Positions 1-9,941 of a stretch of DNA of 64,000 nucleotides are shown here, in pieces (position 1 is the first letter of the stretch; the number at the start of each line of letters is the position of its first letter). The notes under the pieces are model-generated. The model was not told the origin of the DNA. It saw only the letters and a program-made list of their open reading frames with translations, and did not search any database. The stretch is from Cyanobacteriota bacterium (GTDB lineage Bacteria; Cyanobacteriota; Vampirovibrionia; Vampirovibrionales; Vampirovibrionaceae), in assembly GCA_019751815.1 (NCBI GenBank), contig JAIEMW010000004.1, forward strand, positions 911,933 through 975,932. Direction: 5' to 3'. The translations under genes and the position numbers were made by a program.

Positions 1-2377
1 CTCCTAATCCAGTCAGTGTACTGCTGCTGATAGATTCCTCATTTAGGAGGCTTTGTGACTGGCTAACATCTTCTGGCGAAATGACCCCAGCAGCCACTGG
101 TCCGAAGGTAACAAAATGATCCGGTAAAGGCGGTAAGGCTTCATAGAGTGAGTAATCTTTTTTTCGGTTATCAACGAGCGTCTTTAAATCCTGTGTACAG
201 GCGGTTCCTTGGATGAAAGAGCGTATCTCCTCAACTTCTAAATAGAAAATATCGCGTGGATGGTTGAGGAGACCTGCCCGTGAAAACCAAGTGCCAATGG
301 CACGGAAAATTCGTCGCACCAAGGCAAACGCTCTGGTTCTGGCGAGTCGTTGATTTTCTCGGTTTCGGATTGCAGAACGGGCTCTAAACAAAATCCAACG
401 GTAAATCCAGTAACAGGGATTTAAGGGTGCTTTCATTTTTCGACGCAGCGTTTCTTCCGCTTCTTCTCGCAGTCGAGCGTTGTTTTCGTCAGATCGATGT
501 TCATCTGAAGTGAGTGTTTTCAGATAGTTCTGGATCATGGAAATACAAAAGTCAGGATTGTCCCGCATCGAGAAAGATTCCAGTTTCAGCTCCTCCATGC
601 AGCGATCACCATATTTTGCTAAATATTGGCAAAAAGCATCTCCAAGGCTTGGGTGAGTTTCCAGGAGTTTCAACGCGCTTTGAAGATCGCTTTGGATAAA
701 TTGTGCTTTAAAATCGGGCTCAGTTTCTATCTGACGGGCAATGGCCAGTAACTGCTCCATGACCTGTGTACTCTCAATTTCCCCTTGCCCACTGATGAGC
801 GCGTTTTGCAGTGAACCATCTGGATCTATCTTCCAATTTGCAGTCAGTTTTTTAAGTATCCCATAATAAATCATGGCAGAAAAATCATTGATAATGGGGG
901 CTTTCCAGCTCCAAAGTACTTCTTGCTCAAGCGTCTCAAAATGCTTCAGGTTTTCATGCGGAGCCAAATACTCAAAGTCGATCGGATTCAGTGTGCCATA
1001 GATTTTATTGAAGTGTTGATGGAATAAATCAACGCGCTTCCATAAAGTCCACTGAAGCCATATCATCTGAAAACCGACGCGTATCAAGCTTGGCAGCTCT
1101 TCAACATATTTCTGTTTAATCCCGAGTGATGTTTTATTCAGCTCATCGGGGGTTTCTAGGCCCATCATCGCTTCCATAAAACCCTTGTTAAATTGGAACC
1201 CAGGCATCATTGAAACCAACTGGTACCAGTTTAGAAGGTTATAGTAGACGCGTCCTTGGATTAGGCCGAGCATATTATTGAGCATGCTTTCATGTCGCTG
1301 AATTACCTTTTCAGTAATTCCCAGTACTTCACAAAATTGCCAATAAACGCAGTAATAGGCATTACGAATAAACGAAAATGTCAGCGGGAGCGTGATGCCG
1401 GGATAACTTTCATTGATATTGGCATTGTCCCAGACTTGTCGGTTTCCATCCTCAGGTTTTTTTCTGAGAACAAAACCGGTGACTGGCCTGGCCTGGAGAA
1501 AATAAATCTCCTCGCCAGAGGCAGAGACGGCAAATTCGATATCAAGAGGGTGTCCTGTGATCTTTTCAGCAAGTAGTGCCTGCTGCACCAGTGTTTTGAT
1601 TTGTGGATCGCAGAGAGAGGCCTTCTCCTGTAATTCCATTGGAACGTCTGAAAGTTCGGTCAGCCCAGTGACCTTAGCACTAATTTGCTTGGTTTTATGC
1701 ACGATGCTTCGGCTCAAGACGGTTCCCGTTCGGTCTGTGATAAAGGTATCGGCATCCAGCTCGCCGGAGACCAGACCTTCTCCCAAGCCCCAGACACTGC
1801 TGATCAAGAGTTCATCTGGACGACCCGAAACTGGGTTGACGGTGAACAAAACGCCGGCAGCCTCGGGCTTTAGCATATGCTGAAAAACAACAGCCATAGC
1901 GAGTTTTTCGGGATCAAGAGCTCCCTTGCTGGTTCGATAGGTGTTGGCCCGATCACTGTGGAGAGATCGCCAGCAGGTTAAAAGTGCGGATGAAAGTGTT
2001 TCCCGTGTGGTAATGTTCAGGCAGGTCTCCATCTGGCCAGCGTAAGAATTTTCGGAGCCGTCTTCATCAACAGCAGAAGAGCGGACTGCCAGGGGAATGT
2101 TTCCGTTGCCCAGAGCGAGCCATATGGTATCGAGACACTGTTCCATCTCTGGAGATAATCTCTCAGGTAATACATGTCCGGGGCAGCTGTCGCGGTAAGC
2201 ATCAGCAGAGAGTAATAAAAAGGGAGGTACTGTCAGCCCAAGAGACTGAAGTCGAAAAAGTCCTGCCCCCTTTCCCCCGATTTTATCTGTCGTTACGAAT
2301 TCGGACGCGTGAGTTACCAGCCACGGATGCGTGTGGCACTGACGTGTTAATTCAGTTGCATTTATCGGGCCAGACAT
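1..2377 (-). CDS. PEP synthase / pyruvate phosphate dikinase-like protein (3' end beyond window)
   Basis: My reading of the minus strand from ATG 2377 stays open to the window edge (about 792 codons). The N-terminus has PPDK_N ATP-binding hallmarks: DKIGGKGAGL near residue 23, VRSSAVDEDG near 95, FTVNPVSGRPDELL near 185, and LQARPVTGF near 300. A long mostly helical middle follows; the phosphohistidine swivel domain would lie outside the window. Family members use ATP to phosphorylate a histidine and pass it to pyruvate or another acceptor. The long linker resembles rifampin-phosphotransferase-like PPDK homologues more than the housekeeping PpsA, so the substrate is open. The start overlaps the end of the UbiA-like gene by 16 bp, so it is the third gene of an operon with the ligase and prenyltransferase. 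Family confident, substrate unknown. Confidence 0.85.
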   Translation of the reverse strand, partial: MSGPINATELTRQCHTHPWLVTHASEFVTTDKIGGKGAGLFRLQSLGLTVPPFLLLSADAYRDSCPGHVLPERLSPEMEQCLDTIWLALGNGNIPLAVRSSAVDEDGSENSYAGQMETCLNITTRETLSSALLTCWRSLHSDRANTYRTSKGALDPEKLAMAVVFQHMLKPEAAGVLFTVNPVSGRPDELLISSVWGLGEGLVSGELDADTFITDRTGTVLSRSIVHKTKQISAKVTGLTELSDVPMELQEKASLCDPQIKTLVQQALLAEKITGHPLDIEFAVSASGEEIYFLQARPVTGFVLRKKPEDGNRQVWDNANINESYPGITLPLTFSFIRNAYYCVYWQFCEVLGITEKVIQRHESMLNNMLGLIQGRVYYNLLNWYQLVSMMPGFQFNKGFMEAMMGLETPDELNKTSLGIKQKYVEELPSLIRVGFQMIWLQWTLWKRVDLFHQHFNKIYGTLNPIDFEYLAPHENLKHFETLEQEVLWSWKAPIINDFSAMIYYGILKKLTANWKIDPDGSLQNALISGQGEIESTQVMEQLLAIARQIETEPDFKAQFIQSDLQSALKLLETHPSLGDAFCQYLAKYGDRCMEELKLESFSMRDNPDFCISMIQNYLKTLTSDEHRSDENNARLREEAEETLRRKMKAPLNPCYWIYRWILFRARSAIRNRENQRLARTRAFALVRRIFRAIGTWFSRAGLLNHPRDIFYLEVEEIRSFIQGTACTQDLKTLVDNRKKDYSLYEALPPLPDHFVTFGPVAAGVISPEDVSQSQSLLNEESISSSTLTGLG

Positions 2378-3249
2378 AAACCACTCACCAGATAGTACAA
2401 GACAATAAATAAACCCATTCCGTTACGAAACCAGCGGGATTGGGGACAATGAGGCTGCCCCATATAGATCAGGCACAGTGCAAGACAGGCAACCCCCAAA
2501 ACAGCGGGGATATAAAATAAATTGTTTGGCTGTAGCCAGTATAACCCGGCAATGGCCAATAGGGCGTTGAACAGTGTTAACAACCCTGCCCCAATAGGGG
2601 TGAGCCTTTGCGAGTATGTCTCTTCATGACAGGGGTCTTCAGGAAGGGTTTCTTCATCACTACCAAAAGTCTTTCGAGCAAACTCAAACACATTGAAAAC
2701 CAGCCAGTTACACCCGGAAAAAACCACGCACTCGATAGGCAGCATATTCAAGGCTGTATCACTCAGGGCTGTGGCGATAAAAAGGCCAATCCAGACGGCA
2801 ACCCATGTATGAGTTAGTGCGTAGAATTCCATTTGGGGCCGCAGCCACCGGCCAACGAAAAATTCCCGGTACATCAGGACACTATAAACAAACAAAAGCC
2901 CCCAAGCACAGAAGGCATTGGTGCCTAAATACAAAGCCAATAGTCCTTCTGCAAATGCCAAGGCGAAAGCAACCATTTTCGCTTCTAATAGCGAGATTAA
3001 TTTGCGGGCAAGGGGCCGCGAAGGTTTAATCCGGCAGTCAGTTTCATAATCTTTAATGTCATCAAAAATTCGGAGTCGAAAAAAAATAAAAAAAGTAACC
3101 AATGTGACAATTGCAATGCGGCTAGAGGGCAGGTCATTGGGCGAGTGGCTGGCAACCACCACGGTGTTTCCCCAGACGAGTGCCAGTGTCATGAGCCCAT
3201 GGCTTGAAGGGGAAAAACGCTCCCATAAGAATGTCCACCAGCGAAGCAC
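2362..3249 (-). CDS. UbiA-family membrane prenyltransferase-like protein
   Basis: A 295-residue polytopic membrane protein with about seven to nine hydrophobic segments. The first UbiA aspartate motif is seen as DDIKDYETDCRIKPSRPL near residue 62. The second acidic motif region carries FEFARKTFGSDEE near residue 185. UbiA enzymes transfer a prenyl or similar chain from a diphosphate donor to an acceptor in the membrane, using Mg2+ bound by these aspartates. Start and upstream stop overlap as ATGA with the AMP ligase (3249), and its end overlaps the PPDK-like start, so translational coupling is likely. It does not look like UbiA, MenA or a chlorophyll synthase closely enough to assign a pathway. 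The operon suggests a dedicated lipid or secondary-metabolite route. Confidence 0.82.
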   Translation of the reverse strand: MLRWWTFLWERFSPSSHGLMTLALVWGNTVVVASHSPNDLPSSRIAIVTLVTFFIFFRLRIFDDIKDYETDCRIKPSRPLARKLISLLEAKMVAFALAFAEGLLALYLGTNAFCAWGLLFVYSVLMYREFFVGRWLRPQMEFYALTHTWVAVWIGLFIATALSDTALNMLPIECVVFSGCNWLVFNVFEFARKTFGSDEETLPEDPCHEETYSQRLTPIGAGLLTLFNALLAIAGLYWLQPNNLFYIPAVLGVACLALCLIYMGQPHCPQSRWFRNGMGLFIVLYYLVSGLCLAR

Positions 3250-4910
3250 TAGCCAACTGTCCGAGAAGAGACTGATTCCGCCAGAATGCTTTCGCGAAGT
3301 TTGGCGTATTCCACCTTGCTGTGATGGCGCGGATCCAGGGGTATATCATTTACCACTAAAATTTTATCCACAGGAATGCCTTCAACGGTAAGGGCTTCTC
3401 GAACCCTTTCAATGGCATCGTTTTCTGGGGTGTTATCCTTGATAGAAAAAGCCGCCAGCGCCAGTTCTCCCAGATGCTTATCGGGAAGTCCAAGATAGGC
3501 AGAGACTTTTACAAAAGGGAGCCGGTTCATCACCACTTCGGGCTTCACCGGAAAAAGATAGGTGTTGTTTCTAACAATCACATTATGCAAGCGACCAGCC
3601 ACCCACAGTCGGTTTTGTGAGTCGAAAAAGCAAAGATCCCCAGTGCGGTGCCAGATGCGGCCGTCTGGATCCAGAATTTTTGTATTGGAAAAGGCGTCGG
3701 GATTATTGTAGTACCCTCGGCACACGTGTTCTCCACTTACAGCCAGTTCCCCGACTTCTCCGGTGGCAACTTCCCAAGACTGCCAGCCGTTAAGACCAAG
3801 GGTTATCGGATTTTTTTCTAATTTCAGTAACTTATGCTCAAGCCCTGCTGCCAGTGTGCCGACGCAGACCCCGTCGTGTTCGGTTTCATCCGGCATATAG
3901 TCAGTCAGCAGGTGGGCAATGGGTTCTACTTCCGTTGATCCATATAAAATATGGAGTTCTGCATGGGGGGCCACTTTCTTGAACCGGGCCACATCGTCCG
4001 AGTTAATGGGAGCCCCTCCGGTGGCGACGCGTCTTAAGCCGTTTAACGTAATACTCTGATCAAAAGCTGCCTGCGTTACTTTTCTGAGTAACGAAGGAGA
4101 CAAAGTGCAGCAGGTAGTGTTGCGGTCTTGAATTTGCCGAATGAGGATTGCACCATCATGATCTTGGGCCTTGGCCAGGTCTATCTCAGGCAGGACGGTC
4201 GTAACACCACCAGCCAGATTATTGAGTGAGAAAATCGGAAAGACGGGCAGATCGATATCATCTGGTTGGTAGGGTAGGCAGGTCTCCAGTGCATAATGCT
4301 GGGCGCATAAAAAACGGTGGGTTCTGTCCGCGCCTTTAGGGGGTCCAGAACTACCCGTTGTAAAGGTAATGAGTGCAGTGTCTTCTTGATTAACGGCAGC
4401 GATGGGATGGGTGTTGCCTTCTTGTGCAAGTGTTTCAAGTTGGGCGCTGTAATTGTCCTGATGCGGACCTGTAACGATTTTATACCTTAGACAGTCTAGT
4501 TCAGGCAAGTGGTCAGTGTAGGCAAAGGCTTTTTCAGGGGCGATAAATGCGACTGGGCTGGCCTGAGCGGCACACATTCCCAATTGGTCTGAGCGGGCCC
4601 ATGAGTCCAGAAAAACGGCAATGGCTCCTAGCATTTGTACAGCAAACATGGCGACATACAGGTTGGAGGACATTGGGATAAAGATGAGAACGCGCTCTCC
4701 GCGCTGAATCCCGAGACGGTGAAGTCCATAGGCTGTGGATTGGATTTGCTGCCACAATTCTAAATAGGATAAGGGAGACTCATTTTTTGTGTTTGAGTCA
4801 GCAAGAAAAGCTGCTTTGCTCGGAATGGTTTCCGCATGGCGGTGTAAAAAGGCAATAACGTTGTTATTGGCTGACTTTCCGGTAATGTATCCCAATTTCT
4901 CTTTTGACAC
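3249..4910 (-). CDS. AMP-forming acyl ligase, OleC-like
   Basis: A 553-residue ANL-superfamily enzyme that activates a carboxylate as an acyl-adenylate. The P-loop is TFTTGSSGPPKGADRTH near residue 190, the adenine motif YGSTEVEPIA near 320, and the hinge WHRTGDLCFFD near 418. The C-terminal stretch DPRHHSKVEYAKLR near 530 supplies the candidate catalytic lysine. The sequences around the P-loop and the C-terminal RHHSK resemble the OleC branch (beta-lactone synthetases and 'peptide synthase' homologues) more than 4-coumarate-CoA ligase; that is judgement by eye. The start is GTG 4910 with AGGA about ten bases upstream. First gene of the ligase-UbiA-PPDK operon. The acid substrate cannot be read from sequence. 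Confidence 0.85.
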   Translation of the reverse strand: MSKEKLGYITGKSANNNVIAFLHRHAETIPSKAAFLADSNTKNESPLSYLELWQQIQSTAYGLHRLGIQRGERVLIFIPMSSNLYVAMFAVQMLGAIAVFLDSWARSDQLGMCAAQASPVAFIAPEKAFAYTDHLPELDCLRYKIVTGPHQDNYSAQLETLAQEGNTHPIAAVNQEDTALITFTTGSSGPPKGADRTHRFLCAQHYALETCLPYQPDDIDLPVFPIFSLNNLAGGVTTVLPEIDLAKAQDHDGAILIRQIQDRNTTCCTLSPSLLRKVTQAAFDQSITLNGLRRVATGGAPINSDDVARFKKVAPHAELHILYGSTEVEPIAHLLTDYMPDETEHDGVCVGTLAAGLEHKLLKLEKNPITLGLNGWQSWEVATGEVGELAVSGEHVCRGYYNNPDAFSNTKILDPDGRIWHRTGDLCFFDSQNRLWVAGRLHNVIVRNNTYLFPVKPEVVMNRLPFVKVSAYLGLPDKHLGELALAAFSIKDNTPENDAIERVREALTVEGIPVDKILVVNDIPLDPRHHSKVEYAKLRESILAESVSSRTVG

Positions 4911-5175
4911 TGGATTGTTGTCCTAGCCTCATTTTTCCCAGCCTGTGAGGAGCGACCCACACAATACTTTTTAGAGATTGTAGCAAAAAAAAACGAGAAA
5001 ACAGAGCAGGAAACCAAGCGATTAAATCGCGTAAGTGATTCAATTGCGGCAGTAACGCGGTGTGTGAGTGAGTGTTTGAGCTCTGTTTTTTGAGGCTTCC
5101 AATTTTAGATACGAATAGTCAGATAGGCTGAAATAGCAACTATAACTGAGCCAAAAGGGAGACAAGTATGTCGAC
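4911..5175. other. Intergenic stretch between ligase operon and efflux operon
   Basis: 265 bp between two minus-strand operons. It should contain the promoter of the ligase operon; TACAAT is present on the minus strand near 4980 but I see no convincing -35. No clear terminator hairpin for the efflux operon is visible. Confidence 0.4.
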
Positions 5176-6663
5176 TTATCGCCAACCGCCACCCAATGCC
5201 CGGTATAAATCGACTTTAGAGCCGATTAAATTCATTTTTAGTTCCAACAAGTCTTGTTGAGCACTGAGCTTCTCTTCTTGTGTCAGTAAAACCTCAACAT
5301 AATCGGCCTTGGCATACTTGAATAAACTATTGGCAATGTCTATAGAGGCATCCAGTAACTGGACTTCTCTTTGTTTCGCTTCAAAGCTGTGTTGTAAATT
5401 CCTGATATTTAACATTTGATTCAGGACTTCGGTATAGGCTTGTAGAAGGGTTTGCTCATAATTTAGGACAGCTTGTGTTTGACGTGCATCTGCAATTTGT
5501 ATTCGCGCAATAATGGCCTTTCGGTTAATAATCGGCGTCATGATAGTACCCAATGTGTCATAGGAGTATGATCCTGAAGCAAAGATTTGACCGGGATCAA
5601 ACGTTGAAAAACCAGTACTGGCATCAATCGTAAAGCTGGGATATAAATAGGCCTTCAGACTTTTTAAATCTAATTTTGCGGCCTTTATTTCATACTCTGC
5701 CTGGCGAATATCCGGCCTGTATTCTAAAAGTTGCGTAGGGATACCCACTTGCAGTTCATCGACTTTCATTTCCATGAGTTTTGCAGCATCTCTGCGAATG
5801 GGCTGCTCATCATAAATCCCTGATAAAAACCGCAGACGATTTTCTTTCTCGACTATTTTTTGACTTATTTGGAAGCGCATGCTTTTTGTTTTTAGTAACT
5901 GTGCTTCAAAACGATTAACTGCCAATTGATTGGATTTAGCATATTTTTTGAGTTCTCTCATTTTAAGAAAAGCAGCATTCTGAATTTTAATATTCTCATC
6001 CATGATCGCTAAGGAATTATCCAGAGCCATCAATTCATAATAATTACGGGCTATTTCGGCTACCAGCCTCGAAAGAAGATAATTCCGACCTTCGTATTTC
6101 GCCATAAGACGCATTCTTGCGGCTTCTTTTGCATTGCGTAATTTTTTCCACGTGTCAATTTCCCATGTCAGACTTGGGCCTATCTTCAAATCAAAGTTGG
6201 GGTGTCTTAAATTATCCCTGTCGAGAGCCTTTTCTACGACGCCATCAAATGTATTGTCGGGGGTGTTAAATCGAGATCCTCTGAAACCCAAACCTATTTT
6301 GGGCAGGTACTCACCTTGTTTCTCTTTGACCTCATTCTTGGCAATTTCTATATCCTGCATAAAAATATTAAATTCTTGATTGTTGGACAAAGCGGTTTCT
6401 ATCAGCGAAATAAGATAAGGATCTGAAAAAAATTCATGCCAATTCATAGAGCCGGCACTGTCAAATTCTTCAAGACTGATAGCGCCTTTTAACTGAGCAG
6501 AACTGAAGTTTTGGGGGATATTAAATTTTGCCTCTCTTTTCTCAAGGCTCAGGGGGCGGAACCAGGACTTTGCCAGGACAGATTCTTGCATAGGAAGCAC
6601 GAGCAGTCCGACGGCAGAGTAGCAAATAATTCTATTGATAAATTTCATATTCTCTAACTTCAT
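5176..6663 (-). CDS. Outer-membrane efflux channel (OprM/TolC family)
   Basis: A 495-residue outer-membrane factor with an N-terminal signal sequence (hydrophobic IICYSAVGLLVLP, cleavage likely near SVLA). Two OEP repeats follow with long heptad-like helices typical of the TolC barrel-tunnel, including LEYRPDIRQAEYEIKAA near residue 305, the NodT/OprM-type signature. It forms the exit duct of the tripartite pump encoded by the two genes upstream (RND transporter ends at 6691, 27 bp away). An alternative start is ATG 6648, five codons downstream; both are preceded by AGAGA. No lipobox cysteine is evident, unlike many OprM proteins. Confidence 0.9.
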   Translation of the reverse strand: MKLENMKFINRIICYSAVGLLVLPMQESVLAKSWFRPLSLEKREAKFNIPQNFSSAQLKGAISLEEFDSAGSMNWHEFFSDPYLISLIETALSNNQEFNIFMQDIEIAKNEVKEKQGEYLPKIGLGFRGSRFNTPDNTFDGVVEKALDRDNLRHPNFDLKIGPSLTWEIDTWKKLRNAKEAARMRLMAKYEGRNYLLSRLVAEIARNYYELMALDNSLAIMDENIKIQNAAFLKMRELKKYAKSNQLAVNRFEAQLLKTKSMRFQISQKIVEKENRLRFLSGIYDEQPIRRDAAKLMEMKVDELQVGIPTQLLEYRPDIRQAEYEIKAAKLDLKSLKAYLYPSFTIDASTGFSTFDPGQIFASGSYSYDTLGTIMTPIINRKAIIARIQIADARQTQAVLNYEQTLLQAYTEVLNQMLNIRNLQHSFEAKQREVQLLDASIDIANSLFKYAKADYVEVLLTQEEKLSAQQDLLELKMNLIGSKVDLYRALGGGWR

Positions 6664-6690
6664 ATTCTCTTTCTGGTCAAGTTAATTTCA

Positions 6691-9600
6691 TTAGCGGAAG
6701 TTTTTCCGAATAAATAATTTCAACAGGGCTTTTAATCTCTTGAATTTTCTTTTGTTAAAGCTTCCTCTGTCTACAAATGATTCCGTCAATGGTTTTAGAT
6801 CTTCATCAACCAATAGTTTCTTTCCATCACCCAGGGTTGCAAATGCATAATACAGCCCGGGGATGATCAATACCCCGATAATCGTTCCAGAAATCATCCC
6901 TCCCATAGCCGAAGAGCCAAGCGTTCTATTTCCCACCGCGCCGGCACCATGAGAGATAACCAAGGGTATAAGACCCGCTATAAAGGCAAATGAGGTCATC
7001 AAGATGGGTCTAAAACGCATTTTCGCCCCTTCAAGGGCTGCATTGATAATGGTTAAACCCTCATTGCGTTTTTGGACCGCAAACTCGACAATTAAGACGG
7101 CATTTTTACCCAAAAGCCCCACCAGCGTGATCATCGCAATCTGGGCATAGACGTCGTTTGCCAAACCCATAATACTCAGCATTAAATACGAGCCAAAAAT
7201 GCCAACCGGCAAGGATAAAAGAACCGCCAAGGGTAAGATAAAACTCTCATATTGTGCTGCGAGTACCAAATAGACAAAAAGGACAACAATTAAGGATATC
7301 ATCGCAAACTCATTGCCACGTTTCGCCTCATCGTATGAAAGGTCTTCCCAGGCGATATCAAACCCACCGGGCAAGGTGTTTTTAGCAACTTCTTTGATAG
7401 TGTTAATAGCATCACCTGAGGTAAAGCCTTTTGCGGGTAGCCCTCTAATAACGGCTGAGTTATAAAGGTTGTACCGTGTCACTTCGTTCGCGCCTTTTGT
7501 CTTTTTGGTTGTCATAAATGACGTATAAGGCACCATTTCTCCGTGATCATTTTTAACAAAGAAGTTGTTCAGGTCATCGAGATTCCTTCTGTATTCAGGG
7601 CCTGCCTGTGTAAACACTTTGAAAAACCGTCCAAACTTAATAAACCCCTGTTCATAAGAACCGCTATTTAAAATGTTTAAATTTTCCATCGCATTTTTAA
7701 TCGTAACGCCTTTTTGCATTGCCAGTTGGTTATCTATTTTGATTTCAAATTGAGGATATGAGGCGTTGTAAAAGGTAAATAAGCCAGTAATTTCTTTGCG
7801 CTTCCCCAGATTATGCATGAAATCTCTTGTGACTCTTTCAAGCTCTTGGTATCGGGTATCACCCGACTTGTCAAGAAGACGTAAGGAAAACCCACCAGAA
7901 GCACCAAACCCAGGAATGGCTGGGGGTTCAAAAAATTCTATCTTAGCACCCAAACCTCTGGTTTTCTGTTCGAGCGCCTCCATAATTTCGTGCACATTCT
8001 GTGTTCTCTCTTCCCAGGGTTTTAGGTTGATAAGACAGGTCCCAGCATTGGAGCCTCTGCCTTCGGTCATAATTTCATAACCCACGATTGAAGTAACGGA
8101 TTCGATCCCTTTTACTTTTTGGGAAATTTTTTGAAGCTGGTTAACGATTTGATTCGTGTACTCCAGAGTAGAACCTGGCGGGGTTTGAACAATCCCATAG
8201 ATGGTGCTTTGGTCTTCATTAGGCACAAAACCTGAAGGGACTAGTTTATTGTAAAAGAAGATACCCGCTGAAAATAAAAGGACGATGCCGAAGGTGAGGA
8301 TTCTTTTTGCAATAATTTTATCCAAAGACCAGATATATCCGTGAGTCAATTTATTGAAAAGGACGTTGAACTTATCAACAAGTCGACTCAGGACGTTGCG
8401 AGATTGCTTATGGCCGCCATGGTTCTTAAGAAACATGGCACACAAAACAGGTGTTAAGGTTAATGCAACCACCCCAGAAATGATGATAGAACTGGCCATG
8501 GTAATGGAAAACTGTCGGTAAAATACGCCCACCGGGCCACTCATAAAGGCAATCGGGCAAAATACGGAAATCATAACCAAGGTAATCGCAATAATCGCCC
8601 CACCCAACTCCGACATTGCTTTTTCGGTCGCCTCATAGGGTGTCAAAGAGGGATCTTCTTCCATTTTGCTGTGCACAGCTTCTACAACTACGATGGCATT
8701 ATCGACAACAATCCCTATCGCCAACACCAACGCAAATAAAGTAATCAGGTTGATCGACATGCCAAACATTAAGAGCACAAAAAATGCGCCAATTAACGAG
8801 ATAGGCACTGCGATGATGGGAATAATAGTAGAGCGCCAATCACCCAAAAAGATAAATACGACGAGAGTGACAAGAATAAAGGCATCTCTGATGGTATCAA
8901 TGACTTGTGCAATAGAGGCATCTAAGAATTTGGAAACGTCATAGCTGTACTTGACTTTAATGCCGTCTGGAAAATTCTTTTTCAGCTCATTAATCTTGTC
9001 TTTAATATTTTTGATTACTTCTCGACCGTTGCTGGTGGGTGTTTGCTTGAGCACGATGGAGGCAGAGGCTCTTCCGTTAAGATTGGAGTAGATGTCATAA
9101 AATTCACTCCCTAGCTCAACTTCGGCAATATCCCGCAGTTTAACGATTTCTCCCTGTTCAGAGCTTTTGATAATGATATTTTCATACTGCTCAGGCTCAT
9201 TATACCGGCCGATATAATTCAGCACGTATTCGGTCGATTGGGCTGTTTTACCAGAACTTAATCCCAGTCTGCCCGGACGTGCAATAATACTTTGCTCGCC
9301 AATCGCCTCAACGACCTCTTTGGGGGAGATGTTGTAGGCTCTCATTCGATCGGGCTTAAGCCATATACGCATCGAATAGGTTCTGGTGCCCAGCAAAGTG
9401 GCATTGGCTACACCATTGATGCGTTGAATTTCTGGAATCAGTTTGGTATAGGCATAATTAAAAAGATATTTCTGATCGATTGTCTTGGACTCAGAATACA
9501 AGTCGATATACAACAGCATAGAGGGCTGGAGCGGTAATATGATAACCCCTTCTCTTTGGACCAAGTCGGGTAACGAGGTCAATACCTGATCCACGCGTGT

Positions 9601-9924
9601 TTTAACATTGACAACAGCCTGGTTTGGATCGGTGCCGGGTTCAAATACAATTCTCAGGGTTGCTTCGCCGGCGCTGGTTGCATCTGAAGCGATGTAGCGC
9701 ATGCCTTGCACGCCATTAATTGCCGATTCGATCGGAATGAGCGTAGATTTTGTCAGTACATCGGCACTGGCGCCGGGATAGGCAATGAAAATATTAACGA
9801 CAGTGGGGGCAATCTTTGGAAACTGTGAGATAGGGAGCTGCTGGATGGCAAGACCACCCAGACAAAGGATAAATATTGAAATAACCAGTCCTAATACAGG
9901 TCTTTTTAGTACATTTCCAAACAT
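6691..9924 (-). CDS. RND efflux transporter, HAE1 (AcrB-like)
   Basis: A 1077-residue inner-membrane proton-drug antiporter with the usual two-fold repeat: a first transmembrane segment near residues 10-28, periplasmic loop, TM2-6 from about 340, a second periplasmic loop from about 560, and TM8-12 near the C-terminus. TM4 reads ALVLAIGIVVDNAIVVVEAV, containing the paired aspartate region used in proton relay. Near the N-terminus it has KRPVLGLVISIFILCLGGLA, as in AcrB/MexB. It would assemble with the adaptor 17 bp upstream and the channel downstream to expel hydrophobic toxins or lipids. The C-terminal tail is Lys/Arg-rich. Substrate cannot be assigned. Confidence 0.95.
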   Translation of the reverse strand: MFGNVLKRPVLGLVISIFILCLGGLAIQQLPISQFPKIAPTVVNIFIAYPGASADVLTKSTLIPIESAINGVQGMRYIASDATSAGEATLRIVFEPGTDPNQAVVNVKTRVDQVLTSLPDLVQREGVIILPLQPSMLLYIDLYSESKTIDQKYLFNYAYTKLIPEIQRINGVANATLLGTRTYSMRIWLKPDRMRAYNISPKEVVEAIGEQSIIARPGRLGLSSGKTAQSTEYVLNYIGRYNEPEQYENIIIKSSEQGEIVKLRDIAEVELGSEFYDIYSNLNGRASASIVLKQTPTSNGREVIKNIKDKINELKKNFPDGIKVKYSYDVSKFLDASIAQVIDTIRDAFILVTLVVFIFLGDWRSTIIPIIAVPISLIGAFFVLLMFGMSINLITLFALVLAIGIVVDNAIVVVEAVHSKMEEDPSLTPYEATEKAMSELGGAIIAITLVMISVFCPIAFMSGPVGVFYRQFSITMASSIIISGVVALTLTPVLCAMFLKNHGGHKQSRNVLSRLVDKFNVLFNKLTHGYIWSLDKIIAKRILTFGIVLLFSAGIFFYNKLVPSGFVPNEDQSTIYGIVQTPPGSTLEYTNQIVNQLQKISQKVKGIESVTSIVGYEIMTEGRGSNAGTCLINLKPWEERTQNVHEIMEALEQKTRGLGAKIEFFEPPAIPGFGASGGFSLRLLDKSGDTRYQELERVTRDFMHNLGKRKEITGLFTFYNASYPQFEIKIDNQLAMQKGVTIKNAMENLNILNSGSYEQGFIKFGRFFKVFTQAGPEYRRNLDDLNNFFVKNDHGEMVPYTSFMTTKKTKGANEVTRYNLYNSAVIRGLPAKGFTSGDAINTIKEVAKNTLPGGFDIAWEDLSYDEAKRGNEFAMISLIVVLFVYLVLAAQYESFILPLAVLLSLPVGIFGSYLMLSIMGLANDVYAQIAMITLVGLLGKNAVLIVEFAVQKRNEGLTIINAALEGAKMRFRPILMTSFAFIAGLIPLVISHGAGAVGNRTLGSSAMGGMISGTIIGVLIIPGLYYAFATLGDGKKLLVDEDLKPLTESFVDRGSFNKRKFKRLKALLKLFIRKNFR

Positions 9925-9941
9925 AGTGATATCAGCCTACG

